From contig JACRGN010000300.1 in assembly GCA_016234205.1 (NCBI GenBank), forward strand, positions 1-57,607: a stretch of 57,607 nt of DNA, given 5' to 3'. The DNA comes from Nitrospinota bacterium (GTDB taxonomy: Bacteria > Nitrospinota > Nitrospinia > UBA9942). The notes beneath the pieces are model-generated. The model was not told the origin of the DNA. It made no database searches and saw only the letters and a program-made list of their open reading frames with translations. Each line of letters starts with the position of its first letter. The first letter of the stretch is position 1. Shown one piece after another: positions 15,168 to 23,164 of the stretch. Position numbers and translations under genes: made by a program.

Positions 15168-16082
15168 ATGAACAAAAAAATAAAAATCATCGGTGTTCCT
15201 ATTGACCTTGGCTTTGGGAGGAGAGGGGTTGATATGGGACCAAGTGCCTTAAGGATCACAGGTGTTGCTGACGGCTTAATGGGGTTAGATTATTCTGTAG
15301 AAGACCTTGGTGATATAAAATCTCCAATCCCCGAGCTTTGTAATTTAGAAGATAAAAATGCCCGATACTTGCCTGAGATAAAGGATGTATGTATAAAATT
15401 AAGTGATACCGTGTATAAGGTATTACAGGAAGGTGCTATCCCCTTATCGATTGGAGGAGACCACAGTTTGGCAATTGGCAGTATTGCAGGTGTAAGCAGA
15501 TTTATAAAAGAAAAAAACAAAAGGATTGGACTTATATGGTTTGATGCACATGGTGATATGAACACGCCTGAATCTACAACCAGCGGGAATATCCACGGTA
15601 TGCCGTTGGCTGTATCCCTCGGATTGGGTGCAAAGGCACTGACCGAAATCGGAGGATTCTCTCCAAAGGTTGATAGTAAGAATGCGGTACTCATAGGTGT
15701 AAGAAACCTTGATGAGAGGGAAAAGAGGCTTATTGCTGATTCAGGAATTAAGGTTTATACGATGAAGGAAATTGATGAAAAGGGAATGTCAAATATAGTT
15801 AAGGAGGCAATAGATTTGGTTACGAGGGATACTGATTACATACACCTCTCATTTGACATGGATGTATGTGACCCATCAATTGCCCAGGGTGTTGGAACAC
15901 CTGTTAAGGGCGGACTGAATTACAGGGAGGCACATCTCGCTATGGAAAAAATCGCAGAATCAGGTATGCTTTTCTCAATGGATATGGTTGAGATAAATCC
16001 TATACTTGACTATAAAAATTCCACCGCAGAGCTTGGTGCAGAGCTTATTCTGTCGGCTTTCGGAAAGAGAATCTTTTACTGA
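15168..16082 (+). CDS. rocF: Arginase (ureohydrolase family)
   Basis: Binuclear manganese enzyme that hydrolyses arginine to ornithine and urea. Metal ligand motifs are visible in order: GGDHSLAIG, WFDAHGDMNTPE, and SFDMDVCDPS. The segment SGNIHGMPLAVSLG and the N-terminus IIGVPIDLGFGRRGVDMGPSALR are typical of true arginases rather than agmatinases. The length of 304 is standard. It overlaps the convergent OmpA-type gene by seven bases at its 3' end. No urease or arginine catabolic genes accompany it here, so its pathway role is open; agmatinase-like specificity cannot be fully excluded. Confidence 0.92.
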   Translation: MNKKIKIIGVPIDLGFGRRGVDMGPSALRITGVADGLMGLDYSVEDLGDIKSPIPELCNLEDKNARYLPEIKDVCIKLSDTVYKVLQEGAIPLSIGGDHSLAIGSIAGVSRFIKEKNKRIGLIWFDAHGDMNTPESTTSGNIHGMPLAVSLGLGAKALTEIGGFSPKVDSKNAVLIGVRNLDEREKRLIADSGIKVYTMKEIDEKGMSNIVKEAIDLVTRDTDYIHLSFDMDVCDPSIAQGVGTPVKGGLNYREAHLAMEKIAESGMLFSMDMVEINPILDYKNSTAELGAELILSAFGKRIFY

Positions 16083-17203
16083 TTTGATGCAAGACTCCTC
16101 ATTTCATCTTTTTCAAATATAATCTCTATCCTCCTGTTTTTCTCCTTATTTTTAACTTCTGCATATAGAGGCCTTGATTCTCCATAACCGGCTGCAGTGC
16201 ATCTTTCCGGGTCGATCCCCCTGCTTATAAGATAGTTGACAAAATTATTTGCCCTTGCAAATGAGAGCTCATAATTAGATGAAAATCTTGAATTCTTTAT
16301 CGGCACATCGTCCGTATGCCCTTCTACCCTTATATTATATGGAAACCTGTTTAATAGAACCACAATCTTATCCATAAAGGGATAAGATTCAAGACTTATA
16401 TCCGCCTCACCTGATTTAAAGGTCAAAGGGTCTAAATTGATAATTGTCAGGTCACCACCTTCTAACTTTGTATATATCCTATCCTGTATCCCAAGTTGCG
16501 ATACAAATCCATCTACCTCCATCTTTATCCGATACAGGTCATTATTATTCTTATTAGCCAAAAGCTTTTTTCCCCTCTCGTTTTTCCTGTCAATATTCAT
16601 CTTTTCTACATAATCAGTAGCAGTCTTATTCTGGGGGTCATACCTCATTGCCAGCATGAAATATTTTCTGCTTGCTGCTGTATCACCCAGCTTAAGGCTT
16701 ATCTGCCCCGATGTAATAAACTGATTGGCAAGAAATCCCTTATTTTCTGGAAACCTGTTCAATAGCGGAGTGCTTATATCCATCGCCTTATCTTCCAGCT
16801 CTACTAATTTTTTTAGCAAGGCTTTATCCTCTTTTACCTCATCATAATTTACAGCCCACAGATAAGATGTTGCAAATGAATGGATTACAGCAGCATAATA
16901 GATGTCACCCATAGTACCACGGGCTTCAAGAAAATCCTTAGCCTCCATAAATTTTATATGGGCGTCATAAAATCTCCCCTGCCTGAAAAGTTCAAAACCA
17001 TCATTGTAATATTTTTTATATTGTCCATCCTGTTCAGGATAGTTATTTTTGAGTTTATCTAAATCAGCATTGTCAAATATAACATTCTGTTCATCCCTGT
17101 TAGTGTGAAAATTGCCAAATTTCACATCCTGTGCAAAAAGATACCCTTTATTTAAAAACATACTTGCCAAAAGACACAGCAGAATAAATATTCTTTTTTT
17201 CAT
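16076..17203 (-). CDS. Exported protein with C-terminal OmpA/MotB peptidoglycan-binding domain
   Basis: About 375 residues. The start at 17203 is preceded by AAAGGAGG and gives a signal peptide (KKRIFILLCLLASMFLN) ending around FAQDV. The middle (about residues 45-210) is helical with TPR-like features (YNDGFELFRQGRFYDAHIKF, GDTAASRKYFMLAMRYDP). The C-terminal 130 residues form an OmpA-like domain: LTFKSGEADISLES, IRVEGHTDDVPIK, LSFARANNFVNYLISRGI, and AAGYGESRPL followed by NRRIEI. It likely anchors in the periplasm to peptidoglycan. Transcribed from the minus strand, convergent with arginase. Confidence 0.88.
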   Translation of the reverse strand: MKKRIFILLCLLASMFLNKGYLFAQDVKFGNFHTNRDEQNVIFDNADLDKLKNNYPEQDGQYKKYYNDGFELFRQGRFYDAHIKFMEAKDFLEARGTMGDIYYAAVIHSFATSYLWAVNYDEVKEDKALLKKLVELEDKAMDISTPLLNRFPENKGFLANQFITSGQISLKLGDTAASRKYFMLAMRYDPQNKTATDYVEKMNIDRKNERGKKLLANKNNNDLYRIKMEVDGFVSQLGIQDRIYTKLEGGDLTIINLDPLTFKSGEADISLESYPFMDKIVVLLNRFPYNIRVEGHTDDVPIKNSRFSSNYELSFARANNFVNYLISRGIDPERCTAAGYGESRPLYAEVKNKEKNRRIEIIFEKDEMRSLASNQ

Positions 17204-17388
17204 ATAAAAACCTCCTTTCTTTTTTATCGGATTAAAAAGAATTTTTATTAACAAATTTTGTTAATAACTTGTGGAAAACCTGATGAAGGATGCTATTCTT
17301 GCTGGATTTCTTTAAAGATGCATAATTTTTAACCAGAATTTAATGCCTTATAAATCAACATGATACCATAACTGCTTGATACTGAAAG

Positions 17389-17621
17389 AACAAAACAAAA
17401 AGATTAAGGAGAAATGGGGAAATTAGGGAAAGGGAGAATATTTTAACCACAAAGACACAAAGGTCACAAAGGAAATAAAAAAAGATTAAAAGATTAGAAG
17501 ATTAAATTTTCTAATCTGTAATTCTTTTCTTTGTGTTCTTCGTGTCTGGTGGTGAATTCTTATTCTTTTCTCCATTTCTCTCATTTCTCCCTTTCTCCTT
17601 ATGGCTTTTATAATTTCCTAT
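17389..17621. repeat. Triple nested hairpin composite
   Basis: The outer layer is the GGAGAAA/TTTCTCC element (AGATTAAGGAGAAATGGGGA and CCCTTTCTCCTTATGG). The middle layer is ACCACAAAGACACAAAGG with CTTTGTGTTCTTCGTGTCTG. The centre is AGATTAGAAGATT with AATTTTCTAATCT. It ends with TATAATTTCC. Confidence 0.8.
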
Positions 17622-17628
17622 ACATCGA

Positions 17629-17655
17629 CCCCTCACATAAAACTTATGTGCGGGG
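17629..17655. terminator. CCCC-GCACATAA type hairpin downstream of the ATP-grasp gene
   Basis: Copy of the trxA-terminator hairpin with one mismatch (CCCCTCACATAA with TTATGTGCGGGG). It immediately follows the stop of the minus-strand ATP-grasp gene, so it probably terminates that transcript. Confidence 0.6.
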
Positions 17656-17656
17656 T

Positions 17657-18565
17657 TTATCTTTTTCCCTTTACAATCTTCTTCACGCCGTCAACAAGCT
17701 CCCTCACAATATCCCTTACAACATCATCAGGCACACCGTCTATCGCCGTTGATTTTAACCTCATATCGCATGTATCATTTACATAATCCACTACAACAAA
17801 TCTGCCTGCCTTTGTAAGGGCAATCTCTGTAGAAAAAAAATTGATCTTGGCAACCTCAACAATCTTTTTTGTAACCCTCTTAAGCTCTTTCAGTTTATAT
17901 CTCCTTTCAGCCCTTGATGTAAGTCTCTGATATACACCTGTATGATTATCCCACCAGCACATAATCATCTTCCCATATATATAAAAAGACCTAAACCATG
18001 CCCTCCTTCCTTTTAAAGGGACAGGGACAATCTCTTCCTGCAAAAGGTATCTATCTTTACTGTGTTTTTCCCTCGCCTTTACTATCTCATAAGGGGTCTT
18101 AACCCCAAGAACCACCCCCCTCCCACCGCCGCCGTCTGCAGGTTTTACAATAAAAGGCGTTCCTATTGAATGGATATTGGACTCATCAAATTGAGGGTCT
18201 TCTTCATAGGATGAGAGGATAATCGTATATGGAACATAAAGCCCGTTTGTCAGGAATTCAAGATGCATTATAGACTTATCATTTGCCCTGACTGAAAGTG
18301 CAGGGTCATTTACAAATGTCACCCCCTTTTTCTTTAACAGCTTTATTAGGGGGATAAATCTGCTGTCAGACTCGGATGCCCTGTCAATAAACACCTTGAA
18401 TATCATCTCACCTCTTGACAATTTGCCGATTGTCTCATCCAAATTATAGGGATATACGAGATAGCTTTGTAATCCCCTTTTATTACACTCGGAATCAAGG
18501 ATGCTTACAAAATCCCTGTCATATTCCCAATCCCATCCAATAGCTAAATCTACCTCTAATGGCAT
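17657..18565 (-). CDS. ATP-grasp domain protein of unknown substrate
   Basis: A 302-residue cytoplasmic protein. The ATP-grasp core is indicated by FVNDPALSVRANDKSIMHLEF, FIVKPADGGGGRGVVLGVKT (the glycine-rich phosphate loop), YLLQEEIVP, and the C-terminal metal-binding VVVDYVNDTCDMR. It is RimK/carbamoyl-phosphate-synthase-like in plan, so it probably ligates a carboxylate to an amine or thiol. The N-terminal domain (about 1-90) is of the preATP-grasp type. No neighbouring enzyme hints at the substrate. It is divergent from the GAF-PAS sensor gene across only 78 bases, all repeat. The ATG at 18565 is the first plausible start. Confidence 0.75.
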   Translation of the reverse strand: MPLEVDLAIGWDWEYDRDFVSILDSECNKRGLQSYLVYPYNLDETIGKLSRGEMIFKVFIDRASESDSRFIPLIKLLKKKGVTFVNDPALSVRANDKSIMHLEFLTNGLYVPYTIILSSYEEDPQFDESNIHSIGTPFIVKPADGGGGRGVVLGVKTPYEIVKAREKHSKDRYLLQEEIVPVPLKGRRAWFRSFYIYGKMIMCWWDNHTGVYQRLTSRAERRYKLKELKRVTKKIVEVAKINFFSTEIALTKAGRFVVVDYVNDTCDMRLKSTAIDGVPDDVVRDIVRELVDGVKKIVKGKR

Positions 18566-18569
18566 AGAT

Positions 18570-18655
18570 GTATTCTACAACAAGCAACTGACAACTTACA
18601 ACCTACAACTTATAACCGTAGTTGTTTAGTCATCAGTTACAAGTTGTCAGTTGTA
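18570..18655. repeat. Inverted AACTGACAACTTACAAC repeat between divergent genes
   Basis: Left CAACTGACAACTTACAAC and right GTTACAAGTTGTCAGTTGTA are inverted copies built from a 7-bp motif. The right arm overlaps the first codons of the PAS sensor gene. Any divergent promoters must lie within this repeat. Confidence 0.75.
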
Positions 18656-20854
18656 AGGATTGGTGGTATATTTAAATCTGTGAAAACACCCTATAACCAA
18701 TTAGAAATTTGCGAAAATTGCTCAAAAGCCCTATCTAAGATATTCGAGATAAGTCAAAAGATCTCTTCATCACTGAATCAGGACACTATAGTAAGGGAGG
18801 TATGTAAGGCAATAATAGAAGATTTTGGGTTCAGGATGGTATGGATAGGTATTATTACCCCTGATTCCTTTGAGGTAAAGCCTGTCTATCAGGAGGGATT
18901 TGAGTATGGGTATCTATCCTCCATAAAGGTGAGATATGATGAATCCCCCCTTGGAATGGGTCCAACAGGAACTGCTATAAGAACCAGAACCCCCTCTGTT
19001 ATAAATGATTACGAATCTGACCCGAGATTTGCCCCGTGGCTGTCAGAGGCTAAAAAGAGGGGATATAAATCGGGATGTGCCTTTCCTATGATAGCCTTGG
19101 AGAAGGTGCTGGGTTCAATAAATGTCTACAATGACAGAAAGCACGCCTTTGATAGCAATACAATAATGCTCCTTCAATTACTTGCCAATAATGCTGCAAT
19201 AGCACTGCACAATGCCCGGCTCTACGGAGAACTGAAAGGGATAGAGGAGAGGTATCGTTATCTTGTAGAAAACTCCCCTGATGTCATCGGGATAATACTT
19301 GACAGCAAGATAGCCTTTTTCAATGAGGCAGGATTGAGAATACTGGGATATACAAGAGATGAGATAATCGGTAAAGAGGTATCTGAAATCATTCACCCTG
19401 AAGATAGAGAAGTGGTGCTTAAGGATATAGAAATAGTCTTATCCGGAGGCTCTGTGCACCCAAGAGAATACAGGCTATTAAATAAAAAAGGAGATATTAT
19501 TTATGTGGAAGCAACCCGCAAAAAAATAGAATACGAAGGCAAACCGGCAGTGCAGTGCATTGTCAGGGATATATCGGAAAGAAAGAAGAGAGAGAACGAG
19601 ACAAAGGAATTGGAGGATAGGTATCGAAGTCTTATAGAAGACTCTCCTGATGCCATTGGAGTAATATACAATGGCAGGATAGTCTTTTGTAATAACAGGA
19701 CGATAGAATTACTCGGATATACCTATGACGAGATTAATGGTAAGGGGGCGATTGAGTTTATTTCTCCTGAAGACAGGGAAAGGGCATCAAAGAACCTTAT
19801 GTCAGTATTATCCGGAGCAACCCTACCAGCACCAAGAGAATATAAATTGGTAAAGAAGAATGGGGAATGTATTGATATAGAGTTAACAAGCAGCAGAATA
19901 GTATATAGAGGTAAGCCGGCAATACAGGGCGTAATGAGAGATGTATCTGAAAGAAAAAAAAGAGATGCCAGAATAAAAGAGATGGAGGAAAGGTATCGCA
20001 ATCTTGCAGAAAATTCTCCTGACGGTATTGGAGTAACATGCAATGGCAGGGCAGTTTTTATCAACAAAAAATGGGCAGAGGCACTTGGATATACCATAGA
20101 TGAGATTATTGGCAGAAATCCAATAGAACATATCCATCCTGAAGATAGAGAAAGGGCAATCAATAATATAAAGACAATATTATCCGGAGAGTCTTTACCA
20201 TCGCCAAGAGAATATAGGGCAATAAGAAAGAATGGAGAAATTGTTGAGATGGAGGCAGCCAGCAGCAGAATAATATATGAGGGTAAGACGGCAATACAGA
20301 GCATTTTCAGGGATATATCTGAAAGGAAAAAATATGAGAAAAAATTAAAAGAGATGAAGGAGAGGTATCGCAGTCTTGTAGAAAACTCTCCTGATGCTAT
20401 CGGAGCAGTGTGTGATGGCAGGATAGTTTTTATAAATGACAAGGGATTGGAGATGTTTGGATACACAAGGGATGAGATTATTGGCATGAATGTAGCTAAA
20501 ACTGTTTCCCCTGAAGATGGAGAGAGGGTATTAAATGATATAAAAATAGTATTATCAGATGAGTATATACCACCAAGGGAATACAAACTGCTAAAGAAAA
20601 ACGGGGAGACCTTTGATGTAGAGATAACCCGCAGCAAAATAGAGTATGAAGGTAAACCTGCAATACAGAGCACTATCAGGGATATATCTGAAAGGAAGAA
20701 GAGGGATAATGAGATGAGGGAATATATCCGGGAGTTAGAGATATTAAATAAGGTAGCAATAGAGAGGGAACTTCGTATGATAGAGCTGAAAAAAGAGGTT
20801 AATAAACTGCTCACCGAGATTGGAAGAGAGAAGATGTACAAGATTACAGAATGA
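18644..20854 (+). CDS. GAF plus four tandem PAS domains, sensor without kinase domain
   Basis: A 736-residue soluble protein. Residues about 30-195 form a GAF domain (IIEDFGFRMVWIGII, AIRTRTPSVINDYESDPRF, NNAAIALHNARLYGEL). Four PAS/PAC units of about 120 residues follow (about 205-322, 328-443, 450-565, 570-690). Each carries RYRSLVENSPD, LGYTRDEIIG, PEDRE and GKPAIQ..RDISERKK, and they are so similar that recent tandem duplication is likely. The C-terminus is the helix ERELRMIELKKEVNKLLTEIG and then stops: no HisKA, HATPase, GGDEF or output domain. It probably signals to the kinase gene 320 bases downstream. The start is uncertain: TTG 18644 lies in a repeat; GTG 18680 is the next candidate. 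Confidence 0.85.
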   Translation: MSVVRIGGIFKSVKTPYNQLEICENCSKALSKIFEISQKISSSLNQDTIVREVCKAIIEDFGFRMVWIGIITPDSFEVKPVYQEGFEYGYLSSIKVRYDESPLGMGPTGTAIRTRTPSVINDYESDPRFAPWLSEAKKRGYKSGCAFPMIALEKVLGSINVYNDRKHAFDSNTIMLLQLLANNAAIALHNARLYGELKGIEERYRYLVENSPDVIGIILDSKIAFFNEAGLRILGYTRDEIIGKEVSEIIHPEDREVVLKDIEIVLSGGSVHPREYRLLNKKGDIIYVEATRKKIEYEGKPAVQCIVRDISERKKRENETKELEDRYRSLIEDSPDAIGVIYNGRIVFCNNRTIELLGYTYDEINGKGAIEFISPEDRERASKNLMSVLSGATLPAPREYKLVKKNGECIDIELTSSRIVYRGKPAIQGVMRDVSERKKRDARIKEMEERYRNLAENSPDGIGVTCNGRAVFINKKWAEALGYTIDEIIGRNPIEHIHPEDRERAINNIKTILSGESLPSPREYRAIRKNGEIVEMEAASSRIIYEGKTAIQSIFRDISERKKYEKKLKEMKERYRSLVENSPDAIGAVCDGRIVFINDKGLEMFGYTRDEIIGMNVAKTVSPEDGERVLNDIKIVLSDEYIPPREYKLLKKNGETFDVEITRSKIEYEGKPAIQSTIRDISERKKRDNEMREYIRELEILNKVAIERELRMIELKKEVNKLLTEIGREKMYKITE

Positions 20855-20858
20855 TAGT

Positions 20859-21163
20859 TGGACACAGATGGACACAGAAAATCAGGATACTTAAATACAG
20901 GAACACGAATTACACGAATAGACGAATAGCACGAATAAAAACTAATTTAGGAAATTCAATATTAGAGATTGCTTCGCCTTCGGCTCGCAATGACATGCAA
21001 GTCAAAGTGTCATTGCGAGGGGCGAAGCCCCGAAGCAATCTAATTTATTTTTTGCTTTATTAATTTGTGTAATTCGTCCATTCGTGTCATTCGTGTTCAA
21101 GTCTTTTGTTTTTTTTGGTTGCGGCTTTGCAACGCTGTGTGTATCTGTGAAAATCTGTGTCCC
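20859..21163. repeat. Triple nested repeat composite filling the 320-base gap before the kinase gene
   Basis: Outer arms TTGGACACAGATGGACACAG and GTGAAAATCTGTGTCC; middle arms ACACGAATTACACGAATAGA (20902-20937) and ATTCGTCCATTCGTGTCATT (21067-21090); inner element at 20965-21042. No gene or RNA was recognised in this gap. Confidence 0.85.
20965..21042. repeat. AGATTGCTTCGCC..GGCGAAGC..AGCAATCT palindrome
   Basis: Full copy of the element whose partial copies lie inside plsY and the pentahaem cytochrome gene. Arms AGATTGCTTCGCCTTCGGC and CCCCGAAGCAATCT, with inner CATTGCGAGG/TCGCAATGACA. It resembles a repeat type known from many unrelated genomes. Confidence 0.85.
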
Positions 21164-21177
21164 ATTTAATTTAAAGA

Positions 21178-22755
21178 ATGATAAGAATTATAGAAGATAT
21201 ACTAAATATCGGCTACCCGATTGACCCGTCTCCGATTATAAAAGATGAGGGATTTCGTAACAGCCTCGCAACTGTATATTTCAGACGCATAAAGGTTATT
21301 GCCTCATGTGCAATTATCCTGTATCTCCTCTCAAACTCAATTGATTATCCCCTCCCCTCTGAAAAATTTCTTTATGTCTTGTTTTTTAAAATAATTGCCA
21401 TAACATTTTATCTCTTAACAATATTCCTTTTGCCGCCAGATAAAGGAGTTGTCTTCTATAATATCGTTGGCCTCTCACAGCTATTCACTGCCTCTATAAT
21501 TAACGCAATCATAATCAGGCTCACAGGCGGCTATGATTCATACTGGGCTATTACCATAGGGATGGCAATAATGGTAGCATCTCTTTATCCCTGGCCCATC
21601 AGATTTATGCTCCCCGCCATGTCCGCCGCATACCTATGTTATCTTCTCCCGTCACTCTTTTTAGATGACATAATAAACTTCCATCCATTCATTACAAACA
21701 ATTTCTATCTCATAGGTATTCTGTTTGTATCACTCTTTATCTCATTCATACAGTATCGCTATCTGATGGTTGAATTTTATCTATACTCAAGACTGGAAAA
21801 GTCCAAAGATACCACTGACAACATTTTATCAGAAAGCATTAAACTTCAGGAAAGACTCAAGGAATCAAAGGAGGAACTCCTGCTCAAAAAGACCGAGGCA
21901 GAAGAAAAGGCAAGGGAGATGGAAAAGACTGTATCGGAGCTTTCAAATATAAAGCTGGCTTTATTAAATATAATGGAAGACCTGTATAATTCAAAAAAGA
22001 GGGTGGAAGACACAAATATTGAGTTAAATAAATACAACCGACTCAAATCGGAATTCCTTGCCAATATCAGCCATGAACTTAGAACACCTCTTTCATCTGT
22101 TATAGGCTTTAGCAAATTACTTCTGGATGACGATAATCTTGATCCCGACTCAAGAAAAAAGTATCTATCCATAATATTTCAAAGCGGCAACAGCCTGATG
22201 AATCTTATTAGCGACCTTATGGATATCTCAAAGATTGAGGCAGGGGAAATGGAATTAGAAATTAACCCTGCAAACATAAATCTTATAATATCAGAGACTG
22301 TTTTTTCTCTGCAGCCTATGATAACAGAATATAACCATACTGTTGAGGAAGAGCTTGCCCCCTCCTTAAAAGAGATTGAGGCTGACCATAGAAGAGTTCA
22401 GCAGATTCTTGCCAATCTCATGGTAAATGCTATAAAATATACTAAATACGGCGGAAAAATTACAGTTGCAAGTATAGATTCGGGTGATGAGGTATGGATA
22501 ACGGTTAAAGATACAGGAATCGGGATAGCACCTGAAGACAGGGAGATTATATTTGACAGGTTCAGACAGATTGATGGTTCCCTTACAAGAAAGGCAGGGG
22601 GGATAGGAATAGGATTGGATTTAACGAGGTCTCTTGTAAGGATGCACGGCGGCAGGATATGGGTCAACAGCGAGGTGGGAAAAGGGAGTGCATTTACAGT
22701 TACACTGCCGAAGAAACATAGTTGCAAGATGCAAGATGCAAGTTACAAGACTTGA
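21178..22755 (+). CDS. Membrane sensor histidine kinase
   Basis: A 525-residue kinase. Residues about 35-195 contain five to six membrane helices, then a coiled coil (about 200-285), the DHp domain with H-box FLANISHELRTPLSSVIGFSK, and a complete ATP-binding domain: N-box LANLMVNAIKYTK, G1 VKDTGIGIAPEDREIIFDRF, G2 GGIGIGLDLTRSL. No HAMP or PAS domain is present. The C-terminal 11 residues (HSCKMQDASYK) come from a TTGCAAGATGCAAG repeat. It is followed by a small four-helix-bundle gene and a REC-DHp regulator, a likely partner. TTTAAT is seven bases before the ATG. Confidence 0.95.
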   Translation: MIRIIEDILNIGYPIDPSPIIKDEGFRNSLATVYFRRIKVIASCAIILYLLSNSIDYPLPSEKFLYVLFFKIIAITFYLLTIFLLPPDKGVVFYNIVGLSQLFTASIINAIIIRLTGGYDSYWAITIGMAIMVASLYPWPIRFMLPAMSAAYLCYLLPSLFLDDIINFHPFITNNFYLIGILFVSLFISFIQYRYLMVEFYLYSRLEKSKDTTDNILSESIKLQERLKESKEELLLKKTEAEEKAREMEKTVSELSNIKLALLNIMEDLYNSKKRVEDTNIELNKYNRLKSEFLANISHELRTPLSSVIGFSKLLLDDDNLDPDSRKKYLSIIFQSGNSLMNLISDLMDISKIEAGEMELEINPANINLIISETVFSLQPMITEYNHTVEEELAPSLKEIEADHRRVQQILANLMVNAIKYTKYGGKITVASIDSGDEVWITVKDTGIGIAPEDREIIFDRFRQIDGSLTRKAGGIGIGLDLTRSLVRMHGGRIWVNSEVGKGSAFTVTLPKKHSCKMQDASYKT

Positions 22756-22758
22756 AAC
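22721..22758 (+). repeat. Left arm of inverted TTGCAAGATGCAAG repeats
   Basis: GTTGCAAGATGCAAGATGCA and following bases form the left inverted arm around the four-helix-bundle gene; the right arm is at 23118-23149. It supplies the final codons of the kinase gene. Confidence 0.85.
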
Positions 22759-22762
22759 CTCT

Positions 22763-23122
22763 ATGGAAGAGTTAAAGGGCTTTAAAAAATTAATTGTATG
22801 GCAGAAGGCTTACGATTTCGTATTGATGGTTTACAAATATACACAGGAATTTCCTTCTTCCGAGCTATACGGTTTAACATCACAGATAAGAAGGGCTACA
22901 GTATCTATTTCGGCAAATATTGCCGAAGGCAGTGAAAGGCAGCACAAAAAAGAATTTTTACAATTTTTATCTATAGCAAGAGGTTCTCTTGCAGAGGTAG
23001 AAACATATTTAATGTTAGTTAAAGATTTAGGTTATATCAGTAAAGATAGATTTGTTGAGTTAGAGAAACAAAGACAGGAGATTGGAAGATTATTGAGAGG
23101 ATTATATAAGTCTTTATCTTGA
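22763..23122 (+). CDS. Four-helix bundle protein (23S rRNA intervening-sequence / S23 family)
   Basis: The 119-residue product starts MEELKGFKKLIVWQKAYDF and contains SQIRRATVSISANIAEGS and EVETYLMLVKDLGYI, all typical of the four-helix-bundle family first described as proteins encoded in intervening sequences of 23S rRNA genes and also widespread as free genes (the avd protein of diversity-generating retroelements is related). The function is unknown. It sits between a kinase and its probable regulator and is bracketed by inverted repeats, suggesting mobility. No reverse transcriptase or variable repeat is nearby, so a retroelement is not indicated. The ATG at 22763 is the start with the family's usual N-terminus. 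Confidence 0.92.
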   Translation: MEELKGFKKLIVWQKAYDFVLMVYKYTQEFPSSELYGLTSQIRRATVSISANIAEGSERQHKKEFLQFLSIARGSLAEVETYLMLVKDLGYISKDRFVELEKQRQEIGRLLRGLYKSLS

Positions 23123-23149
23123 AACTTGCAACTTGCATCTTGCAACTTA
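23118..23149 (-). repeat. Right arm of inverted TTGCAAGATGCAAG repeats
   Basis: CTTGCAACTTGCATCTTGCA is the reverse complement of the left arm at 22721 apart from one unit. It overlaps the last codons of the four-helix-bundle gene. Confidence 0.85.
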
Positions 23150-23164
23150 GGTTAGGAGGTTTTC

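Larger units (their letters stand above)
17204..17656. other. Gene-free gap of about 450 bases, mostly repeats
   Basis: The left 185 bases hold the upstream region of the OmpA-type gene, where I see no clear promoter. The rest is the composite repeat at 17389-17621 and a terminator-like hairpin at 17629-17655. No RNA gene was recognised. Confidence 0.6.

Noticed and set aside
17258..17285. TTGTGGAAAAC, one mismatch from a DnaA box, near an AT-rich stretch
   Set aside because: Only one such box, without dnaA, dnaN or a cluster; not an origin.
19723..20865. 380-codon minus-strand open frame opposite the PAS repeats
   Set aside because: Ser/Leu/Ile-rich shadow of four similar PAS units; no domain and no ribosome-binding site.
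22763..23122. Diversity-generating retroelement based on the avd-like four-helix bundle gene
   Set aside because: No reverse transcriptase, template repeat or variable-repeat target gene is present nearby.
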